From positions 1 through 43,425 of the forward strand of contig JAJFKM010000058.1 of the NCBI GenBank assembly GCA_021773215.1: DNA of 43,425 nt, in the 5' to 3' direction. The notes below the pieces were generated by a model, which searched no databases, had not been told where the DNA came from, and worked only from the letters and a program-made list of their open reading frames with translations. A program made the translations under genes and the position numbers. The DNA comes from Gammaproteobacteria bacterium. GTDB taxonomy: Bacteria; Pseudomonadota; Gammaproteobacteria; Eutrophobiales; Eutrophobiaceae. Below, one piece after another: positions 34,562-43,194 of the stretch (positions within the stretch are counted from its first letter, which is position 1; each line of letters opens with the position of its first letter).

Positions 34562-35307
34562 TGAAACTTTTATTAGATATTGGAAATTCATCGGTAAATT
34601 GGGCCTTGGAAGAGGACGATCAATTTACATTAGATGGCGCGTTTAGATACGATAAAAATAATTTTGATAACAACCTTCAAGACAACTTGTCACTTTTACA
34701 AACACCGACAAAGGTATTGCTTGCAAATGTTGCTGGAAATAAAGTTTTTGCTAGTCTTGACGCCTGGGTAAAACAGCAGTGGCAACTGGAATGTTGGCAA
34801 CCCAGCGTAAGTGAAAAATTCAATCAATTGAAAAATAGTTATAATAATCCGCAAGAAATGGGTATTGATCGTTGGTTAGCAATGATAGCAGCATGGGAAA
34901 AGCATCACGTCGCATTGTGCATAGTCGGTTGTGGCACTGCTTTAACAATTGATTCAATAGATATGCATGGTAATCATCTCGGTGGTTATATCATTCCAGG
35001 AATTGAATTAATGCAACAGGCACTAATAACGAAGACTGAGTGTATTAATGTTTCTACTAATAAGCATGCTTCAATTGATTATGCACAAAATACTCAGGCG
35101 GCGATAAACAATGGTGCTTTTTTTGCGGCTACGGCCATGATAGATCGTGTCGTTATGAACCTTTCGGATAAACCAGAGGCTTTGCCTAAATGCGTAATAT
35201 TTGGTGGTATGTCGGGGCTAATTAATCCCTTGCTTAAAGATCAATTTGAGCATGAGCCTAATATAGTGTTATCTGGGCTTTTAATTGCCCATAAGGGATC
35301 CTCATGA
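34561..35307 (+). CDS. coaX: Type III pantothenate kinase
   Basis: The 248-residue protein carries the type III motifs: DIGNSSVNWAL at the start, then GIDRWLAMIAAW, IVGCGTALTIDSID, GGYIIPGIELMQQAL, and NNGAFFAATAMID near the end. It makes 4'-phosphopantothenate in coenzyme A synthesis and uses an ASKHA fold. It overlaps birA by one base and the SPOR gene by four (ATGA), a common gammaproteobacterial birA-coaX arrangement. It is unusual only in how close birA stands to oadB. Confidence 0.95.
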   Translation: MKLLLDIGNSSVNWALEEDDQFTLDGAFRYDKNNFDNNLQDNLSLLQTPTKVLLANVAGNKVFASLDAWVKQQWQLECWQPSVSEKFNQLKNSYNNPQEMGIDRWLAMIAAWEKHHVALCIVGCGTALTIDSIDMHGNHLGGYIIPGIELMQQALITKTECINVSTNKHASIDYAQNTQAAINNGAFFAATAMIDRVVMNLSDKPEALPKCVIFGGMSGLINPLLKDQFEHEPNIVLSGLLIAHKGSS

Positions 35308-36143
35308 AGTGGTTATTTATATTGCTGTTAATTGCTAATGCAGTCTATTTGGGCTGGGAAATGGATCGTGATGTGCAATTGGATCGTGCCAATGTTTCAT
35401 CTGCTATCAAGGTCCCTGCCGGTACACAACGGCTTGAGTTATTAAATGAACTGGAACGCCTCCCAGAGACTAGGAGTCGTATTAAACTCGATACTGAGCT
35501 TTCGGTGGATAATTTTAATTCTGAGCCAGTACTACCGATTGCTTTAAATCCAAATACAGAAAGTATGCTCGATACTCTTATGACAGAAACCACTGACACA
35601 GAACAGGTCGATACAGCGGGAATGTTTGATAATGAGAATAATGCTCTATCAACAAACACATCGCCTAAAGTCTCGGTTTGTTATACTTATGGCCCGATAC
35701 CGAACCTAAAAGAATCTCGCTTATTATCTGATTGGTTAAATGATCGAGGTATTTTGTATAATGAACGACAAACAGATGAGCAGGGTAGGGAATTGTTTTG
35801 GGTCTATCTGGCAGCACAAGGTTCAAGGGAATCGGCAGAGGCTGCGATGAAGGATCTTTCGCTAAAGGGTGTGAAGGACATGAGACTGATCAGTGAAGGC
35901 GATTTATCCAATGCCATATCATTAGGCTTATTTTCCAGTCAGGCAGCTGTAAATAGAAGATTAAATGAGATTAAGGCAAAGGGATATCAATCAGTTGTCG
36001 TTCCTTATTCCGGAGGGAATAAAATACATTGGTTCGATGTGATTGTTGTCAAGGATTCGGACTATGTGAATGACCTATTCACAGGTTTCCCCGCTCGATT
36101 TAATGCTTTGCCGGTTGATTGCAATGCAATTGCTATGCAATAG
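35304..36143 (+). CDS. Membrane-anchored SPOR-domain protein
   Basis: The 279-residue protein has an N-terminal membrane segment (MKWLFILLLIANAVYLGWEM). The periplasmic linker is acidic and low in hydrophobic residues. The C-terminal 130 residues include two strand-helix units (VCYTYGPIPNLKESRLLSDW, then VYLAAQGSRESAEAAMKDL, then ISLGLFSSQAAVNRRLNEIK) of SPOR-like type, which binds denuded glycan strands at the septum. It follows coaX with a four-base overlap, as seen in other gammaproteobacteria, and ends 80 bases before the tRNA gene. Confidence 0.83.
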   Translation: MKWLFILLLIANAVYLGWEMDRDVQLDRANVSSAIKVPAGTQRLELLNELERLPETRSRIKLDTELSVDNFNSEPVLPIALNPNTESMLDTLMTETTDTEQVDTAGMFDNENNALSTNTSPKVSVCYTYGPIPNLKESRLLSDWLNDRGILYNERQTDEQGRELFWVYLAAQGSRESAEAAMKDLSLKGVKDMRLISEGDLSNAISLGLFSSQAAVNRRLNEIKAKGYQSVVVPYSGGNKIHWFDVIVVKDSDYVNDLFTGFPARFNALPVDCNAIAMQ

Positions 36144-36223
36144 GGAAATCCTTAGAATAGGCGCACAAAATTTCCACGCATGAATTAATAGGATTGATAT
36201 ACTTTATAGCAATGGTGTTTATT

Positions 36224-36297
36224 GCCCCGATAGTTAAATGGTATAACCGGTGATTTGTAATCACCTATTGGGGGTTCGATTCCCTCTCGGGGCTCCA
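36224..36297 (+). tRNA. tRNA-Thr (anticodon TGT)
   Basis: GCCCCGA pairs with TCGGGGC, followed by T and an encoded CCA. The anticodon stem GGTGA/TCACC encloses loop TTTGTAA with anticodon TGT at 36256-36258. The T arm has GGGGGTTCGATTCCCTC. First pairs G1-C72 and C2-G71 and anticodon bases G35/U36 match threonyl-tRNA synthetase identity. It reads ACA and ACN codons. Confidence 0.95.
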
Positions 36298-36351
36298 GTG
36301 TGGTGAAACATATTGGAAAAACATATCAATTCATTATTAATGGAACTATTA

Positions 36352-37404
36352 ATGGTTTTTTATAAAATAATAATTTCGATATTTTTAAGTCTACTGCTAT
36401 GCATTTCCAATGCATATTCAAAAACCTCATACGGTGATATTCAGCTCTTAATTAATCAAGGGGAATATAAAGAAGCCTTAAAGTTGACTGAAAATCAGCT
36501 GTCAGCTAATAAGTCGGATATAAAACTACAATTTATGAAAGGCCTGGTCTTGACTCGTCTTGATCGCTACGGTGAAGCTGAAAAAGTATTTATACAGCTA
36601 ACGGTGGATAATCCTGAATTACCAGAACCTTTTAATAATTTGGCTGTGGTTTACGCAGCGCAAGGAAAATATACAGAGGCAGAAGAAGCCCTTAAGAACG
36701 CAATTAATACACATCCGAGCTATGCTACAGCGCACGAAAACCTCGGTGATATCTATGCCAAAATGGCGAGTCGCGCCTATAATCAGGCGTTGGAATTGGA
36801 TACCAGCAATAAGGTAGCCAGAGAGAAGTTATCTTTGGTCAATGACTTGATATCTGCACCACCAGAACCTGATAAAACAGTTGTCGCCAGTGTGAAACCC
36901 CAAAAAGTTGAGCCTGTAACGGCAGTAAAACCAGCGGTGAGGGCTGTTCCTGAACCGGAAATTATTACCATTCCGGCGAAGAGTGAACCAACACCGGAAT
37001 TAATTGAGAATAAATCAGTGGTTCCCCCGGTTAAAAAAGTCGATGTTGAAGAAGATATCGCACAAAATAGAAAGGCAGTAGAAAGGACAATCAAAAACTG
37101 GGCTAATGCCTGGTCTGCTCAGGATGTAGATGGTTATCTAGCAAATTATGGACAAGAGTTTATACCGCCAAAGAGAATGAGCCGAAGTCAATGGGAACAA
37201 GACAGACGTAGACGCTTACGCAGGCCGAGTTTCATCAAGATCACATTGACCGACATAAAGATAAATCTACATGGAAAAGATTACGCTGAAATCAAGTTCA
37301 CGCAGGCATATCAGTCAGATACTTATGGTGACAAGGTTAAAAAAGAGATACTAATGCGGAAAGTATCTAATTCATGGTTGATAACGCAGGAGAGAGTGCG
37401 ATAG
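36352..37404 (+). CDS. Exported TPR protein with NTF2-like C-terminal domain
   Basis: The ATG at 36352 has GGA upstream and begins a signal peptide (MVFYKIIISIFLSLLLCISN). The product has 350 residues. Three TPR units lie in the first half (INQGEYKEALKLTENQLSAN; KGLVLTRLDRYGEAEKVFIQ; NNLAVVYAAQGKYTEAEEAL). A Pro/Val/Lys linker follows. The last 115 residues are an NTF2/SnoaL-like domain (AVERTIKNWANAWSAQDVDG, then EIKFTQAYQSDTYGDKVKKE). The next gene, an L,D-transpeptidase, ends in a similar domain, so the pair probably works together on peptidoglycan. Cds6-like domains of this type are known at transpeptidase ends. Upstream alternative starts at 36340 and 36313 are possible. Confidence 0.8.
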   Translation: MVFYKIIISIFLSLLLCISNAYSKTSYGDIQLLINQGEYKEALKLTENQLSANKSDIKLQFMKGLVLTRLDRYGEAEKVFIQLTVDNPELPEPFNNLAVVYAAQGKYTEAEEALKNAINTHPSYATAHENLGDIYAKMASRAYNQALELDTSNKVAREKLSLVNDLISAPPEPDKTVVASVKPQKVEPVTAVKPAVRAVPEPEIITIPAKSEPTPELIENKSVVPPVKKVDVEEDIAQNRKAVERTIKNWANAWSAQDVDGYLANYGQEFIPPKRMSRSQWEQDRRRRLRRPSFIKITLTDIKINLHGKDYAEIKFTQAYQSDTYGDKVKKEILMRKVSNSWLITQERVR

Positions 37405-37426
37405 TTTGTATAGTGTGATATTCACA

Positions 37427-38641
37427 ATGAAGATTAATTACAAACATCTTTTATTTATATTTTGTATCGGTAATTTCACCATGCCGGTAAACGCTGGCGA
37501 CCTCCTGTCAAAAGCCACTTCTAATCAAGGACTAACGACCCACTCTGAAAGCCTGCTGATTAACGCTGTCGAAAAAATTAAGAACAATCATGCAGAACAA
37601 GCAATAAAAGATTTGCGCCAATTGATAAAGGTCAATCCTGATTTTAAGGCAGCACAATTGATGTATGCCGACCTAATGTTGGCACGTTCCCAGGTCATTA
37701 CTGATTTTGGTAATCTCCCAAATGTTTCTTTTGAACGTATCACGGCTTTGCGAGATGAGGTAAAGGCACGTTGGCACAATCATATATCGCCTGTTGATAG
37801 AAAAAAGGTTCCGTCTTCGTTAATACAACTAGCAAGCAAGCAAGATTATGTCATTGTTGTAGATTCTTCACGCTCCCGTTTGTTTTTGTTCAAGAATCAA
37901 AAAGGGGTGCCCACCTTAATAAAGGATTTTTACGTAACTATCGGTAAGAATGGTACTGGTAAATATGTTGAAGGCGATCAGAAAACACCTGTCGGGGTGT
38001 ATTTTGTTACCGGATTTATTAATCCGGAAGAATTACCCGATCTCTATGGTGACGGTGCTTTTCCTATTAATTATCCCAACGCCTGGGATCAACGCCATGG
38101 CCGCACAGGTTATGGAATTTGGTTACATGGGACACCTAGTAAAACTTACAGTCGACCACCCAAAGACAGTAATGGTTGTGTCATTGTTAGCAATCAAGAT
38201 CTAAATGTAATAATGCCCTTTGTGAAAAAAGGACATACACCGGTAATTATTTCTGAATCGATTGATTGGATCTCAAAGCAGGAATGGAAGAAGCATCGTG
38301 GCAATTATGAAATGTTTGTTGAGACATGGCGTAAGGATTGGGAAAGTCGAGACGTAAACTTATATCTTCGCCACTACTCAAAAGAATACTCGGGCTTGGG
38401 TAAAGATTATAAGTCATGGGTTGAATATAAGCGTAGGGTTAACCCGTCGAAAAAATTCATTAAGGTTAATTTAACTAATACGAGCATGTTTCTTTATCCA
38501 GGTGAAGACCAGTTAATGGTGGTCACGTTTGTTCAGGATTATGCCAGTGATAATTTTCGTAGAAAGTTTACTAAACGCCAGTATTGGCGCATGGAAGATG
38601 ATGGGCAGTGGCGAATTGTTTATGAAGGAGCTGCGACCTGA
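37427..38641 (+). CDS. L,D-transpeptidase (YkuD) with NTF2-like C-terminal domain
   Basis: Starting at the ATG at 37427 gives 404 residues with a signal peptide (LLFIFCIGNFTMPVNA). The N-terminal region is helical, with a TPR-like pair (NNHAEQAIKDLRQLIKVNPD). The YkuD domain spans about 140-275, with IWLHGTP (H234) and DSNGCVIVSN (C251) forming the catalytic pair. The C-terminal 110 residues (FVETWRKDWESRDVNLYLRH, then MVVTFVQDYASDNFRRKFTK) resemble the C-terminal domain of the protein before. It forms 3-3 peptidoglycan cross-links or attaches proteins. The final 22 bases overlap the convergent M14 gene. Confidence 0.92.
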   Translation: MKINYKHLLFIFCIGNFTMPVNAGDLLSKATSNQGLTTHSESLLINAVEKIKNNHAEQAIKDLRQLIKVNPDFKAAQLMYADLMLARSQVITDFGNLPNVSFERITALRDEVKARWHNHISPVDRKKVPSSLIQLASKQDYVIVVDSSRSRLFLFKNQKGVPTLIKDFYVTIGKNGTGKYVEGDQKTPVGVYFVTGFINPEELPDLYGDGAFPINYPNAWDQRHGRTGYGIWLHGTPSKTYSRPPKDSNGCVIVSNQDLNVIMPFVKKGHTPVIISESIDWISKQEWKKHRGNYEMFVETWRKDWESRDVNLYLRHYSKEYSGLGKDYKSWVEYKRRVNPSKKFIKVNLTNTSMFLYPGEDQLMVVTFVQDYASDNFRRKFTKRQYWRMEDDGQWRIVYEGAAT

Positions 38642-39510
38642 ATTTTTTCTAGAGATTCAATGTAGGCTTCTTCGGTAATATTGTCAGTCAACCATTTCAC
38701 CATATCACGCCAAATACTACTTATCTCATTATTCGTTGGCATAATACCCGCATAGGGAAGTTCAATAGTGACAACGGGGATTTCTCGTTGAATGCCAGCA
38801 TAGTTACCTAAAGAACCAGGGTAAGTCCCTAAAAGGTTTAGATAGAGACGGCCTAATTTATAAGGAGCATTACGTGGACCATCGTAATCAACGATTCCAT
38901 GTGGAGCATGAACAGCAACGATGACATCAGGATTATACTCATTTATATATTCAACCAACCAACTGGATTCTGGTTCACTTAATGGACTTTCCCCAGGGTA
39001 ACGTCTAGGGTTCTTCTTTGTTTTATCAATCCAATATTTAAGTGCAGTGTTTTCCCAGTCACCCATTGGGAAGTTACGGTTCAGGTCGACATCATTATCA
39101 TTCATGCGTTGTGATTTTTTTCGTAACAAACCATCCGGGTTTAATACAGGGATTATCTGCCAATGGAATAAACCGGAATGGTGATCATTTAAAATGCGCA
39201 TCCATTTAAACACGATACTGACAGATGAGTATTCATCACCATGAATACCGCCTATTAACAAGACTTTGCCTAGTGGTGCCCGTCTTTCAAGAGGAGGGTA
39301 TTCTTTTATTAAAATCGGCGCATTCTTAACGGTTCGCCCATTGGTGGCACTGAGGTTTATATCTAAACATTCTCTTATGCCGACGCTGCCTAATTTTTGG
39401 CCAATACGCTTACATTCTTGTTCAACAAGTTTCTGATTATTTTCAGCATGAACAGGCGCGAGAGGCAATAATATAAATAGAATTATTGTTTTTATAGATT
39501 TAGTCATCAT
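38620..39510 (-). CDS. Exported M14-family zinc carboxypeptidase, MpaA-like
   Basis: The 296-residue protein starts with a signal peptide (TIILFILLPLAPVHAE). Zinc ligands are in GGIHGDEYSS (H and E) and VAVHAPHG (H). NPDGLL and DVDLNRNFPMGDW supply the substrate-binding asparagine-arginine pair, and VTIELPYAG carries the catalytic glutamate. This is the carboxypeptidase A fold with MpaA/Csd4-like traits, probably cutting peptidoglycan stem peptides. Unlike the cytoplasmic MpaA it is exported. Its start overlaps the ubiA stop (ATGA), and its 3' end overlaps the transpeptidase gene by 22 bases in opposite sense, so the two could interfere at the RNA level. Confidence 0.87.
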   Translation of the reverse strand: MMTKSIKTIILFILLPLAPVHAENNQKLVEQECKRIGQKLGSVGIRECLDINLSATNGRTVKNAPILIKEYPPLERRAPLGKVLLIGGIHGDEYSSVSIVFKWMRILNDHHSGLFHWQIIPVLNPDGLLRKKSQRMNDNDVDLNRNFPMGDWENTALKYWIDKTKKNPRRYPGESPLSEPESSWLVEYINEYNPDVIVAVHAPHGIVDYDGPRNAPYKLGRLYLNLLGTYPGSLGNYAGIQREIPVVTIELPYAGIMPTNNEISSIWRDMVKWLTDNITEEAYIESLEKIQVAAPS

Positions 39511-40487
39511 GTCGCTAATAGATAGTCCAGAAATATTCCTATGAAAATAGTAAGGCCAACCCAGTTGTTATTTATAAAAGCACGCATACATTGTTTAGGC
39601 TCTCTATTCCAAATTAAACGCAACTGGTACAAAAAGAGACCGGCCGCAATACTCAGGCTGATAAAATAATAAATGCCAAGCTGCAACTGCCTACCAACAG
39701 CTATTAATGTTATTAATACCAGTACCTGAATAATAGCGATAATAACCCGGTCTGCATCATCAAACAAAATAGCAGTTGATTTAACACCTATCTTTAGGTC
39801 ATCTTCCCGGTCAACCATAGCGTACATCGTATCATAGACAACCGACCAGAGAATATTGGCAACAAGTAATAACCATGCAATTTGTGGTACAGCATTGGTC
39901 TGCGCTGCGAATGCCATAGGGATTGACCAACCAAACGTCAACCCCAGGAAAAACTGAGGCAGATAGGTATAACGCTTCATAAACGGGTAGATCCCGGCGA
40001 GCATTACCGCAACTAAAGCGAGCTGAATCGTTAGTTCATTCATTGTTAAAACAAGTAGAAAGGCTATAAAGAATAAACTACTAGCAACTATTAATGCTTC
40101 TATAGAAGAGACGTTGCCCGCGGCTAATGGACGTGTTCGGGTACGAGTAACCAGAGGGTCAAAGCGTCTATCGGCAATATCATTGAGCACGCAACCGGCA
40201 GAACGCATTAAAATGACACCGAGGACAAAAACAATAAAAACATTAATGCTTGGAAAACCTTCTGCGGCAATCCACAAACCCCACAATGTTGGCCATAGTA
40301 ATAAGAAAATTCCGACAGGTCGGTTGAGCCTGATAAGCAAACTGTATTGGTATGATCGTTCACGAATAAATGGCCAATTATCCTTAGCAGCATCTAACAG
40401 CTTGACCGTAACGATAACCATAGTGGCCCACAATTTATTGGACCATAAGATGGTGCTGTTTAAGCAGTTTTTTAGTTTTTGATGCAT
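39507..40487 (-). CDS. ubiA: 4-hydroxybenzoate polyprenyltransferase
   Basis: The integral membrane protein of 326 residues has about eight helices. The two aspartate-rich motifs are NDIADRRFDP (after SAGCVL) and DREDDLKIGVKS. The signature RPVGIFLLLWPTLWGLW matches gammaproteobacterial UbiA. It joins a polyprenyl chain to 4-hydroxybenzoate in ubiquinone synthesis. The ATG at 40487 overlaps ubiC's end by 16 bases. An inner ATG (MVIVTVKLL) would give a length closer to E. coli UbiA; the N-terminus is therefore uncertain. Confidence 0.95.
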   Translation of the reverse strand: MHQKLKNCLNSTILWSNKLWATMVIVTVKLLDAAKDNWPFIRERSYQYSLLIRLNRPVGIFLLLWPTLWGLWIAAEGFPSINVFIVFVLGVILMRSAGCVLNDIADRRFDPLVTRTRTRPLAAGNVSSIEALIVASSLFFIAFLLVLTMNELTIQLALVAVMLAGIYPFMKRYTYLPQFFLGLTFGWSIPMAFAAQTNAVPQIAWLLLVANILWSVVYDTMYAMVDREDDLKIGVKSTAILFDDADRVIIAIIQVLVLITLIAVGRQLQLGIYYFISLSIAAGLFLYQLRLIWNREPKQCMRAFINNNWVGLTIFIGIFLDYLLAT

Positions 40488-41017
40488 TCTAAAATTGTCG
40501 GTAGAAATACTTCCGTGACTAGCAAGGGATTCTTATTGATATAAAAGAGTGATTGCCTTCCCCATAATTCAGTGACTATATCAGTGTCCATTGTTGCTTG
40601 TTTATGGAGGTCGCAGTGTAAAGGAATCTTGGCATAGCGCATATTAGTGCGATAGGTTTTATTGTCGCTAAATAAAATATTACCCAATGGTTTATTGCCA
40701 AGCGCCATTAAATCCTGACTTTCACCTTCATATGTAATACGTGGTATTACTGTACGAGCGTAAACTAGTCTTTTGTTGTCGCATTTTAACCAGGATTCCC
40801 TAATAAATGTAATTTCATCATCAATTAATGTGAGTAACTGATTTTCATCGGGCATTGGAGCGAACCAGGATTCATTTTTTAATTCGATATTAAATGCACC
40901 ACTACAGCATTCTTCAATTGAACGTGATAATGAACCACTTTGAAATAAAAAATCATACAACCTTTTATCATCAGGTTCATCTTTGGCGCTTAACTCATTT
41001 TGCCAATGGAGTTTCAA
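40472..41017 (-). CDS. ubiC: Chorismate lyase (chorismate--pyruvate lyase)
   Basis: The 181-residue protein has the UbiC layout: LTLIDDEITFIRESWLKCDN, then VYARTVIPRITYEGES, GNKPLGNILFSD and the C-terminal WGRQSLFYINKNPLLVTEVF. It makes 4-hydroxybenzoate from chorismate, the substrate for UbiA. It starts with TTG (no ATG nearby); AAGGAC is a fair ribosome-binding site about 10 bases before it. It overlaps ubiA by 16 bases, coupling the two. Confidence 0.93.
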   Translation of the reverse strand: MKLHWQNELSAKDEPDDKRLYDFLFQSGSLSRSIEECCSGAFNIELKNESWFAPMPDENQLLTLIDDEITFIRESWLKCDNKRLVYARTVIPRITYEGESQDLMALGNKPLGNILFSDNKTYRTNMRYAKIPLHCDLHKQATMDTDIVTELWGRQSLFYINKNPLLVTEVFLPTILECIKN

Positions 41018-41036
41018 TTAATATTGTCCTTATTCA

Positions 41037-43133
41037 CTAAACGTTGCTGTAGTCGAGGTTTTTGCCTAGCCATCGATGTATTAATAATTTTACCTTGCCA
41101 GGGTGCTGAGCGAGTAATGTTTTTGCAGTATTTTGAATCTCAGGGAGTAAGTGGGCGTCACGCATCAAGTCAGCAACGCGCATCTCTGGAATTCCTGCTT
41201 GTTGAGTACCTAAAACTTCTCCTGGTCCTCTTAATTCAAGGTCTTTTTCTGCTATTAGAAAGCCATCGCTGCTAGTACGCATAATTTCAAGACGTTGTTT
41301 TGCCAGATCTCCTAATGGTGACTGATACATTAATACGCAATCACTTTTTATTTCACCACGACCGATTCGCCCGCGTAATTGATGCAGTTGAGACAAACCA
41401 AAACGCTCAGCATTATCTATGATCATCAAACTTGCATTAGGAACATCAACACCGACTTCAATAACTGTTGTAGCTACCAGCAGGCCGATTTTGTCATCCT
41501 TAAAGTCTTGCATTACCGTCTCTTTCTCAATTGCTTTCATGCGGCCATGAATTAGTCCAACTTTTATAGAAGTTAACTTCTCAGTTAGTTTCTCTGCGGT
41601 TTCAATTGCTGTTTCACATTGTAGTGTTTCAGACTCTTCAATTAAGGTGCATACCCAATAAACCTGACGGCCCTCTGAGCAAATATGTTTTATTCTTTCT
41701 ATAATATCTTCACGCCGTTCATTTGAAATGACACTTGTATTGATAGCTTTCCTATTGGGTGGGAGCTCATCTATCACAGTATGATCGAGATCGGCATACG
41801 CCGTCATCGTTAATGTCCTGGGTATAGGTGTCGCAGTCATGATTAATTGATGTGGGTACTTGTCATGCTGTTGTCCTTTTTCCAATAAAGCGAGTCGTTG
41901 ATGCACGCCAAAGCGATGTTGTTCATCAATAACTATCAAGCCTAGTTTTGCAAAACTTACTGAATCTTGGAACAACGCATGTGTACCAATAGCAACGACT
42001 GGTGTTTGATCTTGTAATCGCGTTTCAACATTAATCCGGATTGATTTTTTTAATTTTCCGGTTAAAAAAACCACATCTATACCTAAAGGTTCTAACCAAC
42101 TTAAAAAGTTATTGTAGTGTTGTTCAGCTAGTAATTCAGTCGGAGCCATTATAGCCACCTGATAACCAGCTTCTACCGCTTGTAATGCAGCTAATGCAGC
42201 AACAACGGTTTTGCCTGAACCAACATCACCTTGTATCAGTCTGAGCATCGCCACTGATTTATTTAAATCAGAAGCAATAGTTTTATAAGCTCGCGTTTGT
42301 GCGTTGGTTAATGTGAAAGGTAATCTCTCCAGATATTCTGGGACATGCTGCGTGCTTAGATCAAAAGCAGGAGAATGTTCCGTCCTTAATTCATTACGTA
42401 ACTCAAGCAGACTTAATTGCTGAGCCAGCAGTTCTTCAAAGGCAAGTCGTTGCTGTGCAGGATGTCGCCCTTCAATCAGGCTTTGGACATCTGCATCAGG
42501 TGGTGGACGATGTACATAGTCCAGGGCATCAATAAGCGTTGGCAGGTTTTGTTTTGCTAATATTTCCTCAGGCAATAATTCAGTCAGATTATGTTTGTCA
42601 TTATTCAGGGTTAGCAGGGCCTGCTCGCTTAATTTACGCATACGAGCCTGTTGCAAGCCTTCTGTACTCGGATAGACGGCAGTTAATTGTTCGTCCAATT
42701 CATCGTCTTGCGCATCGCTAAGTACGCGATATTCTGGATGAATGATTTCTAATGAGTTTGGACCACGACGGACCTGACCATAACAGCGTATTGACAGCCC
42801 ACGCTGCAAGCCTTTTTCTTGTGCCTTGGAAAAATAAAAAAAACGTAAAACTATTGCGCCGGTGCCGTCACTGATTCGACATAGTAGTGACCGTCGTTTT
42901 CCATAACGAACCTGCGTCAGTTCGATCTCTCCCTGGATGTAGGCATTATGGCCAAAGCGCAATACGCCAATAGGTGTAAGACGAGTTCGATCGATATATC
43001 GGTGCGGTAAATGGAATAATAAATCCTGTATAACATTAATCCCGATGCGCTCCAATTTTTCTTGTAAGCGAACTCCTACGCCGCTTAATACGGTGACTGG
43101 ATCTGATAGGGAATGTTGTTTTTGAATTGTCAA
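41037..43133 (-). CDS. recG: ATP-dependent DNA helicase RecG
   Basis: The 698-residue protein has the wedge domain at the N-terminus (LHLP-type motif as LLFHLPHRYIDRTRL), a Walker A motif (QGDVGSGKTVVAALAALQA), a DEQH box (IVIDEQHRFGVHQR), and the C-terminal helicase motifs (GLIHGRMKAIEKE, ATTVIEVGVDVPNAS, QLRGRIGRGE). It unwinds branched DNA and reverses stalled forks. The start is TTG, with AAGGG upstream; the start lies 61 bases after the ridA stop. Length matches RecG. Confidence 0.97.
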   Translation of the reverse strand: MTIQKQHSLSDPVTVLSGVGVRLQEKLERIGINVIQDLLFHLPHRYIDRTRLTPIGVLRFGHNAYIQGEIELTQVRYGKRRSLLCRISDGTGAIVLRFFYFSKAQEKGLQRGLSIRCYGQVRRGPNSLEIIHPEYRVLSDAQDDELDEQLTAVYPSTEGLQQARMRKLSEQALLTLNNDKHNLTELLPEEILAKQNLPTLIDALDYVHRPPPDADVQSLIEGRHPAQQRLAFEELLAQQLSLLELRNELRTEHSPAFDLSTQHVPEYLERLPFTLTNAQTRAYKTIASDLNKSVAMLRLIQGDVGSGKTVVAALAALQAVEAGYQVAIMAPTELLAEQHYNNFLSWLEPLGIDVVFLTGKLKKSIRINVETRLQDQTPVVAIGTHALFQDSVSFAKLGLIVIDEQHRFGVHQRLALLEKGQQHDKYPHQLIMTATPIPRTLTMTAYADLDHTVIDELPPNRKAINTSVISNERREDIIERIKHICSEGRQVYWVCTLIEESETLQCETAIETAEKLTEKLTSIKVGLIHGRMKAIEKETVMQDFKDDKIGLLVATTVIEVGVDVPNASLMIIDNAERFGLSQLHQLRGRIGRGEIKSDCVLMYQSPLGDLAKQRLEIMRTSSDGFLIAEKDLELRGPGEVLGTQQAGIPEMRVADLMRDAHLLPEIQNTAKTLLAQHPGKVKLLIHRWLGKNLDYSNV

Positions 43134-43194
43134 AGCCCTTAAGTTTGGCCGTACGGTCTTGAATATTGTGTAAGCAAATGCGTTTATATCCCTC

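Noticed and set aside
36224-36297. tRNA-Thr as an integration site
   Set aside because: No integrase gene, no repeated tRNA 3' end and no composition change nearby.
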